Positions 8,661-18,454 are shown, counted from the first letter of the stretch. The stretch is DNA of 64,000 nucleotides from Algoriphagus sp. (GCF_013373065.1 NZ_JABXIN010000011.1:186001-250000); one strand, 5' to 3'. The notes: generated by a model from the sequence alone, not told the origin. A program made the numbers and translations.

Positions 8661-9266
8661 ATGGAAAAAGAAGCAATCATCATTTTTCAAAAAAATCCTG
8701 AAAAAGGAAAGGTGAAAACCAGGCTTTCTGCCGAAATAGGAGAAGAAAAAGCGTTAGAAGTTTATAAATCACTTTGTAACCTCACATACAAAGCCTGTAA
8801 TGCTTGGGAAGGCACGAAGTTTCTTTTTTTTGATTCCTATTTACCTCAGAATAAAATTCTCGGCACTGAAAATTACAACTATCAAGTTCAAGGAAAAGGG
8901 GATTTGGGTTACCGGATGGAAGAAGCTTTCCAGAGGATTTTTAAGCAGGGATTTGAAAAAGTGATTCTTATCGGTACTGATTGCCCTGAATTGACCTCCG
9001 ATCATTTGAAAGAAGCCTTTCTACAGCTGGAAAATTATAGGATCGTGATTGGGCCTGCTAAAGATGGTGGGTATTATCTCATTGGTGCAAAAAGAGAAAC
9101 TCCGCCCGTATTTAAGGGAATTCCATGGAGCACGGATCAAGTACTAAAATTAACCAGGAAAAAGTTGGAAACGCTTGGGCTATCCTATGGAGAACTTGAA
9201 ACCCTATCGGACATTGATACCAAAAAGGATTGGGATCACTTTAAGGAGTTTTTGACAAATAAATGA
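8661..9266 (+). CDS. DUF2064 / TIGR04282-type GT-A fold transferase
   Basis: The 201-residue protein has the nucleotide-diphosphosugar transferase fold seen in the DUF2064 family. The N-terminus is IIIFQKNPEKGKVKTRLS (a substrate loop with Lys and Arg), the centre has LIGTDCPELT with the metal-binding TDCP motif, and AKDGGYYLIGAK follows. Some relatives are annotated as glycosyltransferases in arsenosugar synthesis, but others are not, so the substrate is unknown. It lies 80 bp after the aldolase gene and converges on gap. Confidence 0.75.
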   Translation: MEKEAIIIFQKNPEKGKVKTRLSAEIGEEKALEVYKSLCNLTYKACNAWEGTKFLFFDSYLPQNKILGTENYNYQVQGKGDLGYRMEEAFQRIFKQGFEKVILIGTDCPELTSDHLKEAFLQLENYRIVIGPAKDGGYYLIGAKRETPPVFKGIPWSTDQVLKLTRKKLETLGLSYGELETLSDIDTKKDWDHFKEFLTNK

Positions 9267-9284
9267 CTGAAATTCAGTCTTATT

Positions 9285-10301
9285 CTAGTTTTCTAACTTT
9301 TTTAAAAGCTCGATCAAATCAACTAATCGATTGGAATAACCAGCCTCATTATCATACCAGCCAACTAGCTTAATTAAATTCCCTTTGCTCGAAGTAAGGG
9401 CTGCATCGATGATGCATGAATGAGGATTTCCAATGATATCCATGGAGACGATGGGATCATAGGTGACTTCCAATACCCCTTTTAATCTTCCTTTCGCAGC
9501 TTCCTCAAAAGCTTGATTAATTTCTTCTACATTGGCTTCTCGCTTTAGTTCAATGATCAAATCGGTCAAAGAACCATCTGGGACAGGAACTCGCATAGCT
9601 GAAGCTTCTATTTTCCCAGCTAAATAAGGTAAAACCCTGTCCAGAGCTTTTCCGGCATTGGTGGTTGTAGGGATAATTGAGTAGGCAGCTGCTCTCGCTC
9701 TCCTTAAATCCCGATGGGGAGCATCATGGAGGTTCTGATCGTTTGTGTAAGAGTGAACCGTAGAAGCATATCCTTTTTCAACCCCGAAGGCTTCTTCCAA
9801 AACCTGAACCATTGGAGCTAGACAATTTGTAGTGCAGGAGGCATTGCTTATGATTTTTTCCTCACCAGTCAAAATGGCGTCATTTACGCCTAATACTACC
9901 ATTTTGATGGAGGAATCGCTTGCTGGAGCGGAGATAATCACCTTTTTAGCACCCGCCTTTAAATGCAAACTGGCTGCTTCCCGGCTTGTAAACCTTCCAG
10001 TTGATTCGATTACAAGGTCTACATCCATATCTTTCCAGGGCAGCAGCTCTGGATTGGATTGGGTAAGAAGTTTAGTTTTTTTCAAACCAACTTTTAAATA
10101 GCCATCCTCTAGTTTCAATTCCTGATCAAATTTTCCGTGGATGGAGTCGTATTTGAGGAGGTGAACTAGAGAGTTGTTATCTGCTAGGTCATTGATAGCG
10201 ACTAATTCAACATTAGGATGTTGAAGGAGTAATTTACTTGTATATCTTCCTATTCTTCCGAAACCATTGATAGCTATTCGGATAGGTCTTTCTAAGCTCA
10301 T
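9285..10301 (-). CDS. gap: Type I glyceraldehyde-3-phosphate dehydrogenase
   Basis: The 338-residue protein is a full-length GAPDH. It has the NAD-binding INGFGRIGRYTSKLL at the N-terminus, an Asp in AINDLAD at the end of the second strand (which favours NAD), the catalytic Cys in SNASCTTNCLAPM with its partner His in STVHSYTND, and the C-terminal WYDNEAGYSNRLVDL. It oxidises glyceraldehyde-3-phosphate in glycolysis, or the reverse in gluconeogenesis. It faces the DUF2064 gene tail to tail with an 18-bp spacer. A perfect TAATTTTG box sits 20 bp upstream of its start. Confidence 0.97.
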   Translation of the reverse strand: MSLERPIRIAINGFGRIGRYTSKLLLQHPNVELVAINDLADNNSLVHLLKYDSIHGKFDQELKLEDGYLKVGLKKTKLLTQSNPELLPWKDMDVDLVIESTGRFTSREAASLHLKAGAKKVIISAPASDSSIKMVVLGVNDAILTGEEKIISNASCTTNCLAPMVQVLEEAFGVEKGYASTVHSYTNDQNLHDAPHRDLRRARAAAYSIIPTTTNAGKALDRVLPYLAGKIEASAMRVPVPDGSLTDLIIELKREANVEEINQAFEEAAKGRLKGVLEVTYDPIVSMDIIGNPHSCIIDAALTSSKGNLIKLVGWYDNEAGYSNRLVDLIELLKKLEN

Positions 10302-10320
10302 TTGGTTCTTATATTTGAAT

Positions 10321-10328
10321 CAAAATTA
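10321..10328 (-). promoter_or_regulatory. Putative -7 box of the gap promoter
   Basis: Read on the minus strand this is TAATTTTG, an exact match to the Bacteroidetes -7 consensus TAnnTTTG, 20 bp before the gap ATG. The -33 region is weak. A start site near 10316 would give a leader of about 15 nt. Confidence 0.45.
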
Positions 10329-10415
10329 GAAATAATTCCAGGCTTTTTGGGCTAAAAATTTTTATTGCTTTGAATCAATCACTTAGACCTAAAATCAAGA
10401 AATTTTTTAAGGGGC

Positions 10416-10447
10416 TTTGTTATTCTTAAAACAGACCTCTATATTTG
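10416..10447 (+). promoter_or_regulatory. Promoter of tRNA-Glu (TTTG-N20-TATATTTG)
   Basis: TTTG at 10416-10419 and TATATTTG at 10440-10447 match the Bacteroidetes primary sigma consensus exactly with a 20-bp spacer. The tRNA begins 38 bp after the -7 box, so a short 5' leader is expected. Confidence 0.75.
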
Positions 10448-10485
10448 CACAACCTTTCGGAAAAGGCAGTTTTTCTGACTAAAAT

Positions 10486-10557
10486 GGTCCGTTCGTCTAG
10501 GGGTTAGGACGCATCCCTTTCACGGATGAAACACGGGTTCGATTCCCGTACGGACTA
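10486..10557 (+). tRNA. tRNA-Glu (anticodon TTC)
   Basis: The 72-nt sequence folds as a cloverleaf. The acceptor arm GGTCCGT pairs with ACGGACT (one G-U at the first pair) and A73 follows. The anticodon stem CATCC/GGATG (10512-10516 and 10524-10528) closes the loop CTTTCAC, giving anticodon TTC at 10519-10521. The T arm is ACGGG-TTCGATT-CCCGT. CCA is not encoded. A promoter lies upstream and a strong terminator downstream, so it is a single-gene transcript. Confidence 0.97.
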
Positions 10558-10625
10558 CAATCTCCAACTCAATCACCCGGAGAAAAATTATTTTTATTTA
10601 TGGTTGTTAGTGGTTAAAGAGAACA

Positions 10626-10657
10626 GTTCCCGGCCTTTGGTCGGGAACTTGTTTTTT
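10626..10657 (+). terminator. Rho-independent terminator after tRNA-Glu
   Basis: A 10-bp stem GTTCCCGGCC/GGTCGGGAAC (one G-T pair) with a TTT loop is followed by TTGTTTTTT. The rest of the 295-bp spacer up to 10853 is AT-rich. I saw no reading frame or clear consensus promoter in it. Confidence 0.9.
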
Positions 10658-10852
10658 AACCCTATCTAGAATAGTTGCAGCTTCGGATAAATGAAATCCG
10701 TTTCTCTTTGTGAAAAAATATTTTTCATTCTAACTCTTATTTTTTGATAGAAATAGGCGGGTAAGGCTTATAACTATTTGCTTTTTTACAAGTGGATAAG
10801 GGTATAATTTGATTTTCATTATTTTAGATTCAAATACCAGTAAACCCGAACT

Positions 10853-13800
10853 ATGCCTAATCTCAAATTCCTTCCTAAAGCTCTAAGCTATAGCTTTTGT
10901 ATTTCAATTTTGGTCTTTTCATGCAAGCCCAAAGAGCCCGTAGATCTCCACATTAAAAAACTAGCGAAGGAAGAAATCCTTGCCCAAGTTGAAGCTGCAA
11001 AATCCACGGTAAGCCCCGTCATCAAAGAAGGTCTTGAATTATCTGTTTGGGCAGTTGATTCCTTGGTATATGATCCCATTTCTATTCACATGACGGATGA
11101 TGGGGATATTTATTATTCTCGCACGAATAGGCAAAAAAACTCTGAGTTTGACATTCGTGGCCACCAAGACTGGGAAATCCGATCTATTAGCCTACAAACC
11201 ATTGAAGACAAGCGGAAATTCCTCCATGAGGAATTGTCTCCCGAACGTAGTGAAATCAATTCCTGGCTGGACGATTTGAATGGAGATGGTTCTCATGATT
11301 GGCGGGATATGACCGTTGAAAAAGAGGAAATCTATCGTCTTTCGGATACAGATGGGGATGGATTTGCAGATGAGTCGCAATTGGTAGTGGAAGACTTTAA
11401 TGATGAAGTTACCGATGTCGCAGGAGCCGTCATGAAAGGGGAGGATGCGCTATTTGTTGGAGTAGGTCCAGACCTATGGAGACTGATTGATAAAAATGGG
11501 GACGGAATCATGGATGAAAAGGAGTCCTTATCGCATGGGTATGGAATTCACATCGGATTTGGGGCCCATGGAATGTCAGGTTTGGAAATGGGGCCTGATG
11601 GCCGAATTTATTGGGGAATAGGAGATATTGGGTTTAACGGAAAAGGACCTGATGGAAAAGAATGGAAATACCCAAATCGGGGTGTAATTGCTCGAGCAAA
11701 TCCAGATGGTTCCGACTTTGAAATTTATGCGATGGGGGTTCGAAATACCCACGAATTCGTATTTGATGCTCATACCAATTTGATTTCAGTCGATAATGAT
11801 GGGGATCATGCTGGTGAAAAAGAACGATTGGTATACCTAACGAATGGATCTGATACAGGATGGCGAATCAACTGGCAGTTTGGCAAATATCGGGACCCCG
11901 ATAATAATACTTATAAAGTTTGGATGGATGAACGTCTATTCACTCCTCGTTGGGATAAGCAAGCAGCTTTTATTACACCCCCTATTCAAAATTATGTTTC
12001 GGGACCCACCGGAATGGTTTTTAATCCGGGAGCAGGCTTAGGTCCAAGATGGAAAGATCATTTTTTTGTTGTGGAGTTTGTGGGTAATGCCGCTAATTCC
12101 GGAATTCATGCATTTACCCTAGAACCGAAAGGGGCCACTTTTGAACTGAAAACAACGGAACGAATCTTATCAGGAGTATTGCCTACAGGGATGGATTTCG
12201 GGCCTGATGGAGCCTTATATTTTGCTGATTGGATTACCGGCTGGGGCACAAAAAATTATGGACGGATTTGGAAGTTGGAAGATGATTCTGCTAAGGGATG
12301 GGAATTTCAGTCAGATACTCAAAAAGAACTTCAAGCAGACTATAAAAAGGTATCTGAGCAGGATTTAAAAGAAAAACTTTTCCATGCGGATTTAAGGGTT
12401 CGTCGCAAGGCCCAATTCGAATTGGCAAAACGAGGACAAAAAGGAGCTGATGTATTTGAAGAAGTGCTTTCAGATCCATCAAATCAATACGCGCGTATTC
12501 ATGCCATCGTAGGTTTGAGTCAATTGGCTCGTCTTGAAAACATGGACTATGCTGATCTGATTGTTCCTTATCTAACTGATGCTGATGCAGAAATTCGCGC
12601 CCAATCCGCAAAATGGTTGGGGGATATTCGGTATCCGAAAGCTGCTTCTCAATTAATTCAAAACCTTCAAGATGAGAATGCAAGAGCTCAGTTTTTTGCT
12701 GCTGAGGCACTGGGTAGGACATCCAATCAAAATGCATTTGATGGATTAGTTAATCTATTAGAACGAAACAACGATGAAGATGCCTATATCCGACATGCAG
12801 CTAGTCTAGCACTTGCCAGAATTGGACAGGAAGAAAAACTTATTAGTCTCCACGATCATGCATCTCCCGCTGTTCGGATGGGGGCTGTAATAGCACTCAG
12901 AAGATTGGAAAGCCCTGGTCTATCCAATTTTTTGAAGGATTCAGAGGAATTAATTGTCACTGAAGCAGCACGTGCGATCCATGACGATTTTTCGGTTGAA
13001 GAATCCCTCCCAGATTTAGCTGCATTGATCCAGACCACACCATTTCAAAATGAACCATTAATTCGCAGAGTTATCAGCGCGAATCAACGGGTAGGAGGTG
13101 AGCAACAATTGACTGATCTATTGGCATATATCAGCCGAAAGAATGTTCCTGAAGCTATGAAAACAGAAGCAATAGCAGCTATTGGGACTTGGGCAAAACC
13201 ATCTGTCGTTGATCGTGTCGATGGTAGGTATCGCGGGGTCGTTGTTCGGAATTCAAGTTTGCTTCATGAAAAGGCCACGCCTGTATTGTTATCCCTTCTG
13301 AATGATAGCCAAGCAGAAGTTCGAATTGAGGCTGCAAAAGCTCTTGGAAAAGCTGAAATTTTAGAGGCTGGAAGTGCTTTGCTCACTGTAATAAATAATT
13401 CCTCTGATCCTGATTTAAAAGTTACGGCTATAGTAGCTTTGGACAGAATGGGCTCAGAAGATTTATCAGCGGCCATTCCTGTGGCTATGAATGATAAAAA
13501 TCAAGCTGTCCGAGTAGCTGGTTTGTCCCTGCTTTCCCAGTCGGATTTAGATTCAAAACAAAAAGAAGATCTTCTTTTGAATATCATTCAAAATCAATCT
13601 AATGATGAAAAAAGACAAGCGCTGCTGACGCTTTCAACTCTTGAAGAGTCCAGTGCAGTCGATGGATGGAATATCATATTAGCTGATTTTAAATCAGGAA
13701 AATTAGATCCTGCAGTTTGGATTGAATTGGAAGAAGCGATTGATAAAACAGGGAACGAAGACTTGATTGCTCAATTTGATCAGGAGTTAGAGGCTAAATC

Positions 13801-14266
13801 CAATGATGAGGCTTGGAAGCTATATCAAGGAGCTTTGGCGGAAGGAAGTGTTCGAAATGGAAGAACTATATTTTTCCAAAACCAAGCAGCTCAATGTATA
13901 CGATGTCATGCTTATGATGATATGGGAGGAAATGCAGGTCCACGGTTAAATGGAATTGCAAATAGACTCAGCAGGGAGGAATTATTGATTGCCTTGGTCG
14001 ATCCAAGTGCAAGAATAGCTCCCAACTTTGGATTTGTGACCTTGGAACTATCGAATGGAGAAACTGTAAGTGGTACCTTACTCGCTGATGAAAAGGCTTC
14101 AGTAAGCTTGAGAACTGGAAGCGGGGAGGAAAATACTTATTCCATAGATCAAATTAAGTCCAAAAAATTAGCACCATCCAGTATGCCAGCAATGGGAGCA
14201 ATCCTTAGCAAGCGGGAAATCCGGGATTTAGTTAGCTTTTTATCGACGCTGAATCAGGAGGAATGA
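10853..14266 (+). CDS. Multidomain lipoprotein: propeller dehydrogenase-like, HEAT repeats, cytochrome c
   Basis: The 1137-residue protein starts with a lipoprotein signal (ISILVFSC, lipid Cys near residue 24). Residues about 45-450 resemble the glucose/sorbosone dehydrogenase-like beta-propeller, with several Ca-binding-like loops (DTDGDGFADES, DKNGDGIMDE, DNDGDH). Residues about 490-960 are helical HEAT repeats (for example AEIRAQSAKWLGDIRYPKAA). The C-terminus is a heme-binding domain with CIRCH near residue 1014 and GGNAGPRLNGIANRLSREEL, as in the family first described in Pirellula and Verrucomicrobium. It is probably an outer-surface or periplasmic oxidoreductase; the substrate is unknown. 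It overlaps the next gene by 4 bp. Confidence 0.85.
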   Translation: MPNLKFLPKALSYSFCISILVFSCKPKEPVDLHIKKLAKEEILAQVEAAKSTVSPVIKEGLELSVWAVDSLVYDPISIHMTDDGDIYYSRTNRQKNSEFDIRGHQDWEIRSISLQTIEDKRKFLHEELSPERSEINSWLDDLNGDGSHDWRDMTVEKEEIYRLSDTDGDGFADESQLVVEDFNDEVTDVAGAVMKGEDALFVGVGPDLWRLIDKNGDGIMDEKESLSHGYGIHIGFGAHGMSGLEMGPDGRIYWGIGDIGFNGKGPDGKEWKYPNRGVIARANPDGSDFEIYAMGVRNTHEFVFDAHTNLISVDNDGDHAGEKERLVYLTNGSDTGWRINWQFGKYRDPDNNTYKVWMDERLFTPRWDKQAAFITPPIQNYVSGPTGMVFNPGAGLGPRWKDHFFVVEFVGNAANSGIHAFTLEPKGATFELKTTERILSGVLPTGMDFGPDGALYFADWITGWGTKNYGRIWKLEDDSAKGWEFQSDTQKELQADYKKVSEQDLKEKLFHADLRVRRKAQFELAKRGQKGADVFEEVLSDPSNQYARIHAIVGLSQLARLENMDYADLIVPYLTDADAEIRAQSAKWLGDIRYPKAASQLIQNLQDENARAQFFAAEALGRTSNQNAFDGLVNLLERNNDEDAYIRHAASLALARIGQEEKLISLHDHASPAVRMGAVIALRRLESPGLSNFLKDSEELIVTEAARAIHDDFSVEESLPDLAALIQTTPFQNEPLIRRVISANQRVGGEQQLTDLLAYISRKNVPEAMKTEAIAAIGTWAKPSVVDRVDGRYRGVVVRNSSLLHEKATPVLLSLLNDSQAEVRIEAAKALGKAEILEAGSALLTVINNSSDPDLKVTAIVALDRMGSEDLSAAIPVAMNDKNQAVRVAGLSLLSQSDLDSKQKEDLLLNIIQNQSNDEKRQALLTLSTLEESSAVDGWNIILADFKSGKLDPAVWIELEEAIDKTGNEDLIAQFDQELEAKSNDEAWKLYQGALAEGSVRNGRTIFFQNQAAQCIRCHAYDDMGGNAGPRLNGIANRLSREELLIALVDPSARIAPNFGFVTLELSNGETVSGTLLADEKASVSLRTGSGEENTYSIDQIKSKKLAPSSMPAMGAILSKREIRDLVSFLSTLNQEE

Positions 14267-15117
14267 AAAATCTCTTGAAATGGGGGATAGCAGGACTTTT
14301 GATGATACTCCTACTATCCCCTTTTATTTTGATCATAGCGGGAAATCAACTTCTTCATAACCGAGATATTCCAGAAAGGGATTCTTTAATTCCAGTTGAA
14401 GAGCCCAAGACAATAATGGCTTTTTTCCCACATCCCGATGACGAAATAACGGTTGCCGGTACGCTAATTTCCTTGATTGAAAAAGGTCATAAAGTCCATT
14501 TAGTATGTTTGACAAAAGGGGAAGCTGGAAGCTCCAAAGAAAATTTTTCTAAACAGGAATTAGGAGAAATTCGCTCGAAAGAGATGAAAAACGCCGCTGC
14601 TGCCCTAGGAGTGAAAGAGTTACATCTTTTGGATTATCCCGACAGTGGCTTGGCGGATTTAGGCTTGGACAGTATTAAGGGAATAGCGAGGTTTTGGATT
14701 GAAAAAATTCAACCGGAAATCCTTCTAAGTTACGATTCTAGGGTTGGGCTTTATGGCCATCCTGATCATCGTTTGAGCGGTTTAGCTGTGCAGGAAGTTT
14801 TTCTTGATAATAAGGGGCAATCCGACTTTTCTCCATCTCAGCTTTTTCAAGTTACGCTTTCACCCAAGCAGATTGCTTTTGCGCTTAAGGTTTCCGAAGG
14901 CTTTCAACGGAATTATCCAAAAGATCCTGAAAAGGGTCTACCGCTTCCGGATTTTTCCATCGATACGCATGAAAACTTCAAACAAGTCCTTAGCGCAATG
15001 CAGGCTCATGAGAGTCAACAAAAGGTTCTTAAGGATTTAATGCCCTATCATGATCAAATACCTGTTTGGATATATTCTCGGGTTTTTGGAAGAGAATATT
15101 TTCATGAAGTGAACTGA
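14263..15117 (+). CDS. PIG-L family deacetylase, membrane-anchored
   Basis: The 284-residue protein has an N-terminal membrane anchor (about residues 6-27). A LmbE/PIG-L zinc hydrolase domain follows, with the metal-binding motif FFPHPDDEITVAGTL near residue 64 and the second motif YGHPDHRLSG near residue 165. Family members remove N-acetyl groups from sugars such as GlcNAc conjugates. Its ATG overlaps the stop of the large cytochrome-containing lipoprotein, so the two are co-translated. A shared role at the cell envelope is likely but the substrate cannot be named. Confidence 0.85.
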   Translation: MKNLLKWGIAGLLMILLLSPFILIIAGNQLLHNRDIPERDSLIPVEEPKTIMAFFPHPDDEITVAGTLISLIEKGHKVHLVCLTKGEAGSSKENFSKQELGEIRSKEMKNAAAALGVKELHLLDYPDSGLADLGLDSIKGIARFWIEKIQPEILLSYDSRVGLYGHPDHRLSGLAVQEVFLDNKGQSDFSPSQLFQVTLSPKQIAFALKVSEGFQRNYPKDPEKGLPLPDFSIDTHENFKQVLSAMQAHESQQKVLKDLMPYHDQIPVWIYSRVFGREYFHEVN

Positions 15118-15139
15118 TTGATCTGAAGAAGAAACATAA

Positions 15140-15167
15140 AAAAAGACCGCCATGCAGCGGTCTTTTT
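15140..15167. terminator. Bidirectional terminator between the PIG-L and TonB receptor genes
   Basis: An 11-bp stem AAAAAGACCGC/GCGGTCTTTTT with a CATGCA loop has an A-run on the left and a T-run on the right. It can therefore end both the plus-strand deacetylase transcript and the minus-strand receptor transcript. Confidence 0.9.
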
Positions 15168-15195
15168 GTAGGGTTGGTGGTTGATTGTTTCTTTC

Positions 15196-18100
15196 TTAAT
15201 TCAAGAACTCATCGAAAGTCAAGCTTACGAAATACATGGTTCCAACGGTAGGGTTACCCCAAGCCTGGCGATAGCCATTGCTAAATAGGTTGGATCCACC
15301 AATTTTCAAGATTGACTTCATGCTTTTCAACTTGTAGCTGATTTGTGCATCGAAAGTTCCAAAGGCCGGCATAACAGAAAGCTGACCTGCAGAGACAGCT
15401 GGTCCAACGAAGGAAGACTGCCATGCAAATTCACCTTGCCATCTGTAAGCCATAGCAAAACCAAAGTTTTTCCAAACTTCACGATTTGCAAAGTTTACGA
15501 CATAACGGTACTCTGGAGTGTTGAATGAAGGTTGGAAACCAGTCTCTACTAATTCATCCAAGTTGGAAAGAGTATTGTAAGAAACGTTACCTCCTAAAGT
15601 ATAACCTTTGTTAAATTTATAATCCAAGCCCAAAGCCCATCCCCAAGATTTGATAATCTCTGTTCTGTTAACTGGGATTGAGAATACATTTCTTCCTCCT
15701 GGACCAACTCCTATTAGGTTCAAGCCGGAAATAGCATTTGGACCTAGGCTACCAGTTGTAGGATCTCCATCCTGAACTAATACTTGACCTCCGATGAAGT
15801 TTTCAAATCGGTTGAAGTAAGCATAAGCATCTACTAACAATCTGTTACCCCAGATTCCTTTGTAACCTACTTCGAAAGACTTCACTCGCTCAGGCTTGAA
15901 TTCTGTCAACTCAAATGGTTGAAGAGTATCCAAGTTGTTATCCGCTGCAATAACAGGGACTAGCTGTGGAGTCAAGGCTTGAATAGCTGCAGCAATAGCC
16001 GCTGGATCATTTGGAATCTGACCTGCTGCTACTTGCTGAAGTACAATTTGAGTCGCTTGAGAAATAGCTGCTTGGATAATTGCTGGATTAGAGACATCAG
16101 CAGCCACACCTGCACCAAAGTTTTGTACAGTGGTAAGGGTGTAAACCGGATTGGTATTGAAGTTATAGCGATCTCTGAATAGTGGAAGACCACCCAACAA
16201 TCTTGCTTGAGGAGTTAACAGGTCAATGTATTGATCCTGTGTAGTTGGGATTCGGAAACCGGTCTGATAAGATGCTCGGAAATTGTGATTTCCTGTAGAA
16301 TAAACACCAGAAACACGAGGAGACCACTGTCCTGCAAAGTTTTCATTCTTATCGTAACGTACAGAAGCTGTTAATTTGAACTTGTCATCAAATAGCGACT
16401 TGGATCCTTGTACATATCCACCGTATTCCTTGATATTAAACTCATTGCCATTTTCATCTGTAGCGAAAAGAGTCTTTTCTGAATTCAATTGATAAACCCG
16501 GTAGTTAGCACCTACTACAAATTCAGCAAACTTGATTTGGTCACTCAAATTGTAAGAACCTTCTACATGGTATAAGTTGGTCTTGTCTACAAATTGAGCA
16601 CCTACGCCAGAGGCATTTCCTGGAATAGGTCGAGAAGTAACATCTGCCAAAGCTTGGTTGAATTCAGCAGTTCCAGGCAAAAATCTACCCTGATCCGCGA
16701 AAGCTCTAGCTGCTCCATGGGCTTGTTCAGGAGTCAAACCTCCTTGAATAGCTTGTGTATAAGCACCCACGTATTGAGGAAACCACAACGTACTTGGTTT
16801 CCATGCTTCGTTGATACCTTGAGCAGCGATTCCGACAGCATAAGCATCACCTGAACGCTCCTGAGTGGTATAGGCTCTTAAATACCAGTTTGAACCTCTA
16901 AGCTCTGCCTTGTATTGACCTAAGTTAAAGTTAGCAATGGAATAGCGGTCAGCACCAGTATATACAGTGGTACCGAAGCCGTAATTACCTTGTAGAATCG
17001 CTTCTACTCGGTCATTTAATCTCCAATGCAAAGCAGCATTTAATTTCAAAGACTTTGTTCCATAATCGGCAACATCACGCTCGAAGTAACCGGTTCTGGA
17101 TACATTCACATTTGTTGGAATAATTCCCAACGCTGCCTCAGGAAGTACGCCTGCAGCAACCATTCCCTGTGCAACGGAGAACATATTGACATTTGTCTCA
17201 TCTCCATAAACGTTTACACCATTATATCCAGGGTTGTTTTCTCTAGTACCATTAGCGATACCAAATCCATTTAACAATGATTGATCTCGGAAATCATTGG
17301 CTTGCCAGTCATCAGCTTTCAGGTATTGTAAGTTTACTTTAAAAGCTACTTTATCATTGAATGCTTTGGCATATCGAGCACTGAAATCATAGAATCCTGT
17401 GGAAGCTGTAGAACGTCCATCTTCACTCATGATACCAGTTCTCACATTTGCAGAAAGACCTTGATATTGGAATGGATTCTTTGAAGTCATCAACAAAATA
17501 CCATTGATGGCATTCGGTCCATAAAGCGCAGAAGATGCTCCTGGCAACAATTCTACACTTTCCAAATCCAATTCAGAAATACCTACAATGTTACCTACAG
17601 AGAAGTTCAGGCCTGGAGCTTGGTTATCCATTCCATCGATCATCTGGACAGTTCGAACGTTTCCGTTAGCATTGAAACCACGGGTGTTGAAGGATTTAAA
17701 GGTGAGTGATTGCGTACTCATTTCTACACCCTTGAGATTGTTAAGGGCATCGTAGAAACTAGCCTGAGGAGCTTCACGAATCGCAATGATGTCCATTTTT
17801 TCAACAGACACTGGGGATTTCATTACGCTTTCTTCAACTCGGGATGCCGAAACTACCACTTCTTGTCCTAAAACTGTGGCTTCTGATAATTCAACATCCA
17901 AAGTGCTCATTCCACCCGTTACCTCAATTTCTTGGCTGGTATATCCAACCATTGAGAAAATCAAAGTGAATGGAGGAGCCTGATTTACATTAAGAGAGTA
18001 CTTACCATCGAGGTCTGTAATTGTACCAATTACTTTTCCCTTCACGATAATGTTTACTCCGATTAATGTTTCTTTTGTTTCTGCATCCGTAACTGTACCG

Positions 18101-18198
18101 GAAATAGTCGTTTGGGCAAAAACTTTCCCCATTCCTAGGGAAACCAGAAGAAGACAAAGCATAATGATCTTCTGGAGATTTGAAGTAAAATTGCTCAT
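15196..18198 (-). CDS. TonB-dependent outer membrane receptor with carboxypeptidase-like domain
   Basis: The 1000-residue protein has a signal peptide (ending GKVFAQ, about 29), then a carboxypeptidase-regulatory-like beta-sandwich (TISGTVTDAETKETLIGVNI, about 31-110). A TonB plug follows (VVVSASRVEESVMKSPVSVE and LLPGASSALYGPNAINGIL, about 112-240), then a large beta-barrel ending in an aromatic-rich strand (MYFVSLTFDEFLN). It would import a ligand across the outer membrane using TonB energy. No SusD-like partner is adjacent, so a glycan utilisation locus is not supported. The ligand is unknown. Confidence 0.92.
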   Translation of the reverse strand: MSNFTSNLQKIIMLCLLLVSLGMGKVFAQTTISGTVTDAETKETLIGVNIIVKGKVIGTITDLDGKYSLNVNQAPPFTLIFSMVGYTSQEIEVTGGMSTLDVELSEATVLGQEVVVSASRVEESVMKSPVSVEKMDIIAIREAPQASFYDALNNLKGVEMSTQSLTFKSFNTRGFNANGNVRTVQMIDGMDNQAPGLNFSVGNIVGISELDLESVELLPGASSALYGPNAINGILLMTSKNPFQYQGLSANVRTGIMSEDGRSTASTGFYDFSARYAKAFNDKVAFKVNLQYLKADDWQANDFRDQSLLNGFGIANGTRENNPGYNGVNVYGDETNVNMFSVAQGMVAAGVLPEAALGIIPTNVNVSRTGYFERDVADYGTKSLKLNAALHWRLNDRVEAILQGNYGFGTTVYTGADRYSIANFNLGQYKAELRGSNWYLRAYTTQERSGDAYAVGIAAQGINEAWKPSTLWFPQYVGAYTQAIQGGLTPEQAHGAARAFADQGRFLPGTAEFNQALADVTSRPIPGNASGVGAQFVDKTNLYHVEGSYNLSDQIKFAEFVVGANYRVYQLNSEKTLFATDENGNEFNIKEYGGYVQGSKSLFDDKFKLTASVRYDKNENFAGQWSPRVSGVYSTGNHNFRASYQTGFRIPTTQDQYIDLLTPQARLLGGLPLFRDRYNFNTNPVYTLTTVQNFGAGVAADVSNPAIIQAAISQATQIVLQQVAAGQIPNDPAAIAAAIQALTPQLVPVIAADNNLDTLQPFELTEFKPERVKSFEVGYKGIWGNRLLVDAYAYFNRFENFIGGQVLVQDGDPTTGSLGPNAISGLNLIGVGPGGRNVFSIPVNRTEIIKSWGWALGLDYKFNKGYTLGGNVSYNTLSNLDELVETGFQPSFNTPEYRYVVNFANREVWKNFGFAMAYRWQGEFAWQSSFVGPAVSAGQLSVMPAFGTFDAQISYKLKSMKSILKIGGSNLFSNGYRQAWGNPTVGTMYFVSLTFDEFLN

Positions 18199-18262
18199 AG
18201 GCTAATTTGGATTTTAGTGATTGAAAGCTTTCAGGCTTTGGGTGAAAGCTGAATTTTCATTC

Positions 18263-18291
18263 GAAATTTATATCAAAAAGTGAATAATCAA
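18263..18291 (-). promoter_or_regulatory. Putative promoter of the TonB-dependent receptor
   Basis: On the minus strand TTG is followed after 18 bp by TAAATTTC, one mismatch from TAnnTTTG. It would give a leader of about 60 nt before the receptor ATG. Confidence 0.35.
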
Positions 18292-18454
18292 TGAAATAAG
18301 GTAGAAAAACATTTTCCCTTTTTTTGGAAAATTTTTTGCTCTAAATGGAAACTTGAGGACTTTTTAAGAAAACAATTAAAGATTCCCCTTGAATATTAAG
18401 GATTTATAAGAAGGTTTCGTTGAATATTAAAAATTCATCAAAAAACAGGAATCT

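Noticed and set aside
9265..9279. Palindrome GACTGAAATTCAGTC between DUF2064 and gap genes
   Set aside because: The loop is too short and no T-run follows, so it is not a convincing terminator.
16594..16854. Long plus-strand frames inside the TonB receptor gene
   Set aside because: They are antisense to well-supported beta-barrel coding sequence and show no family pattern.
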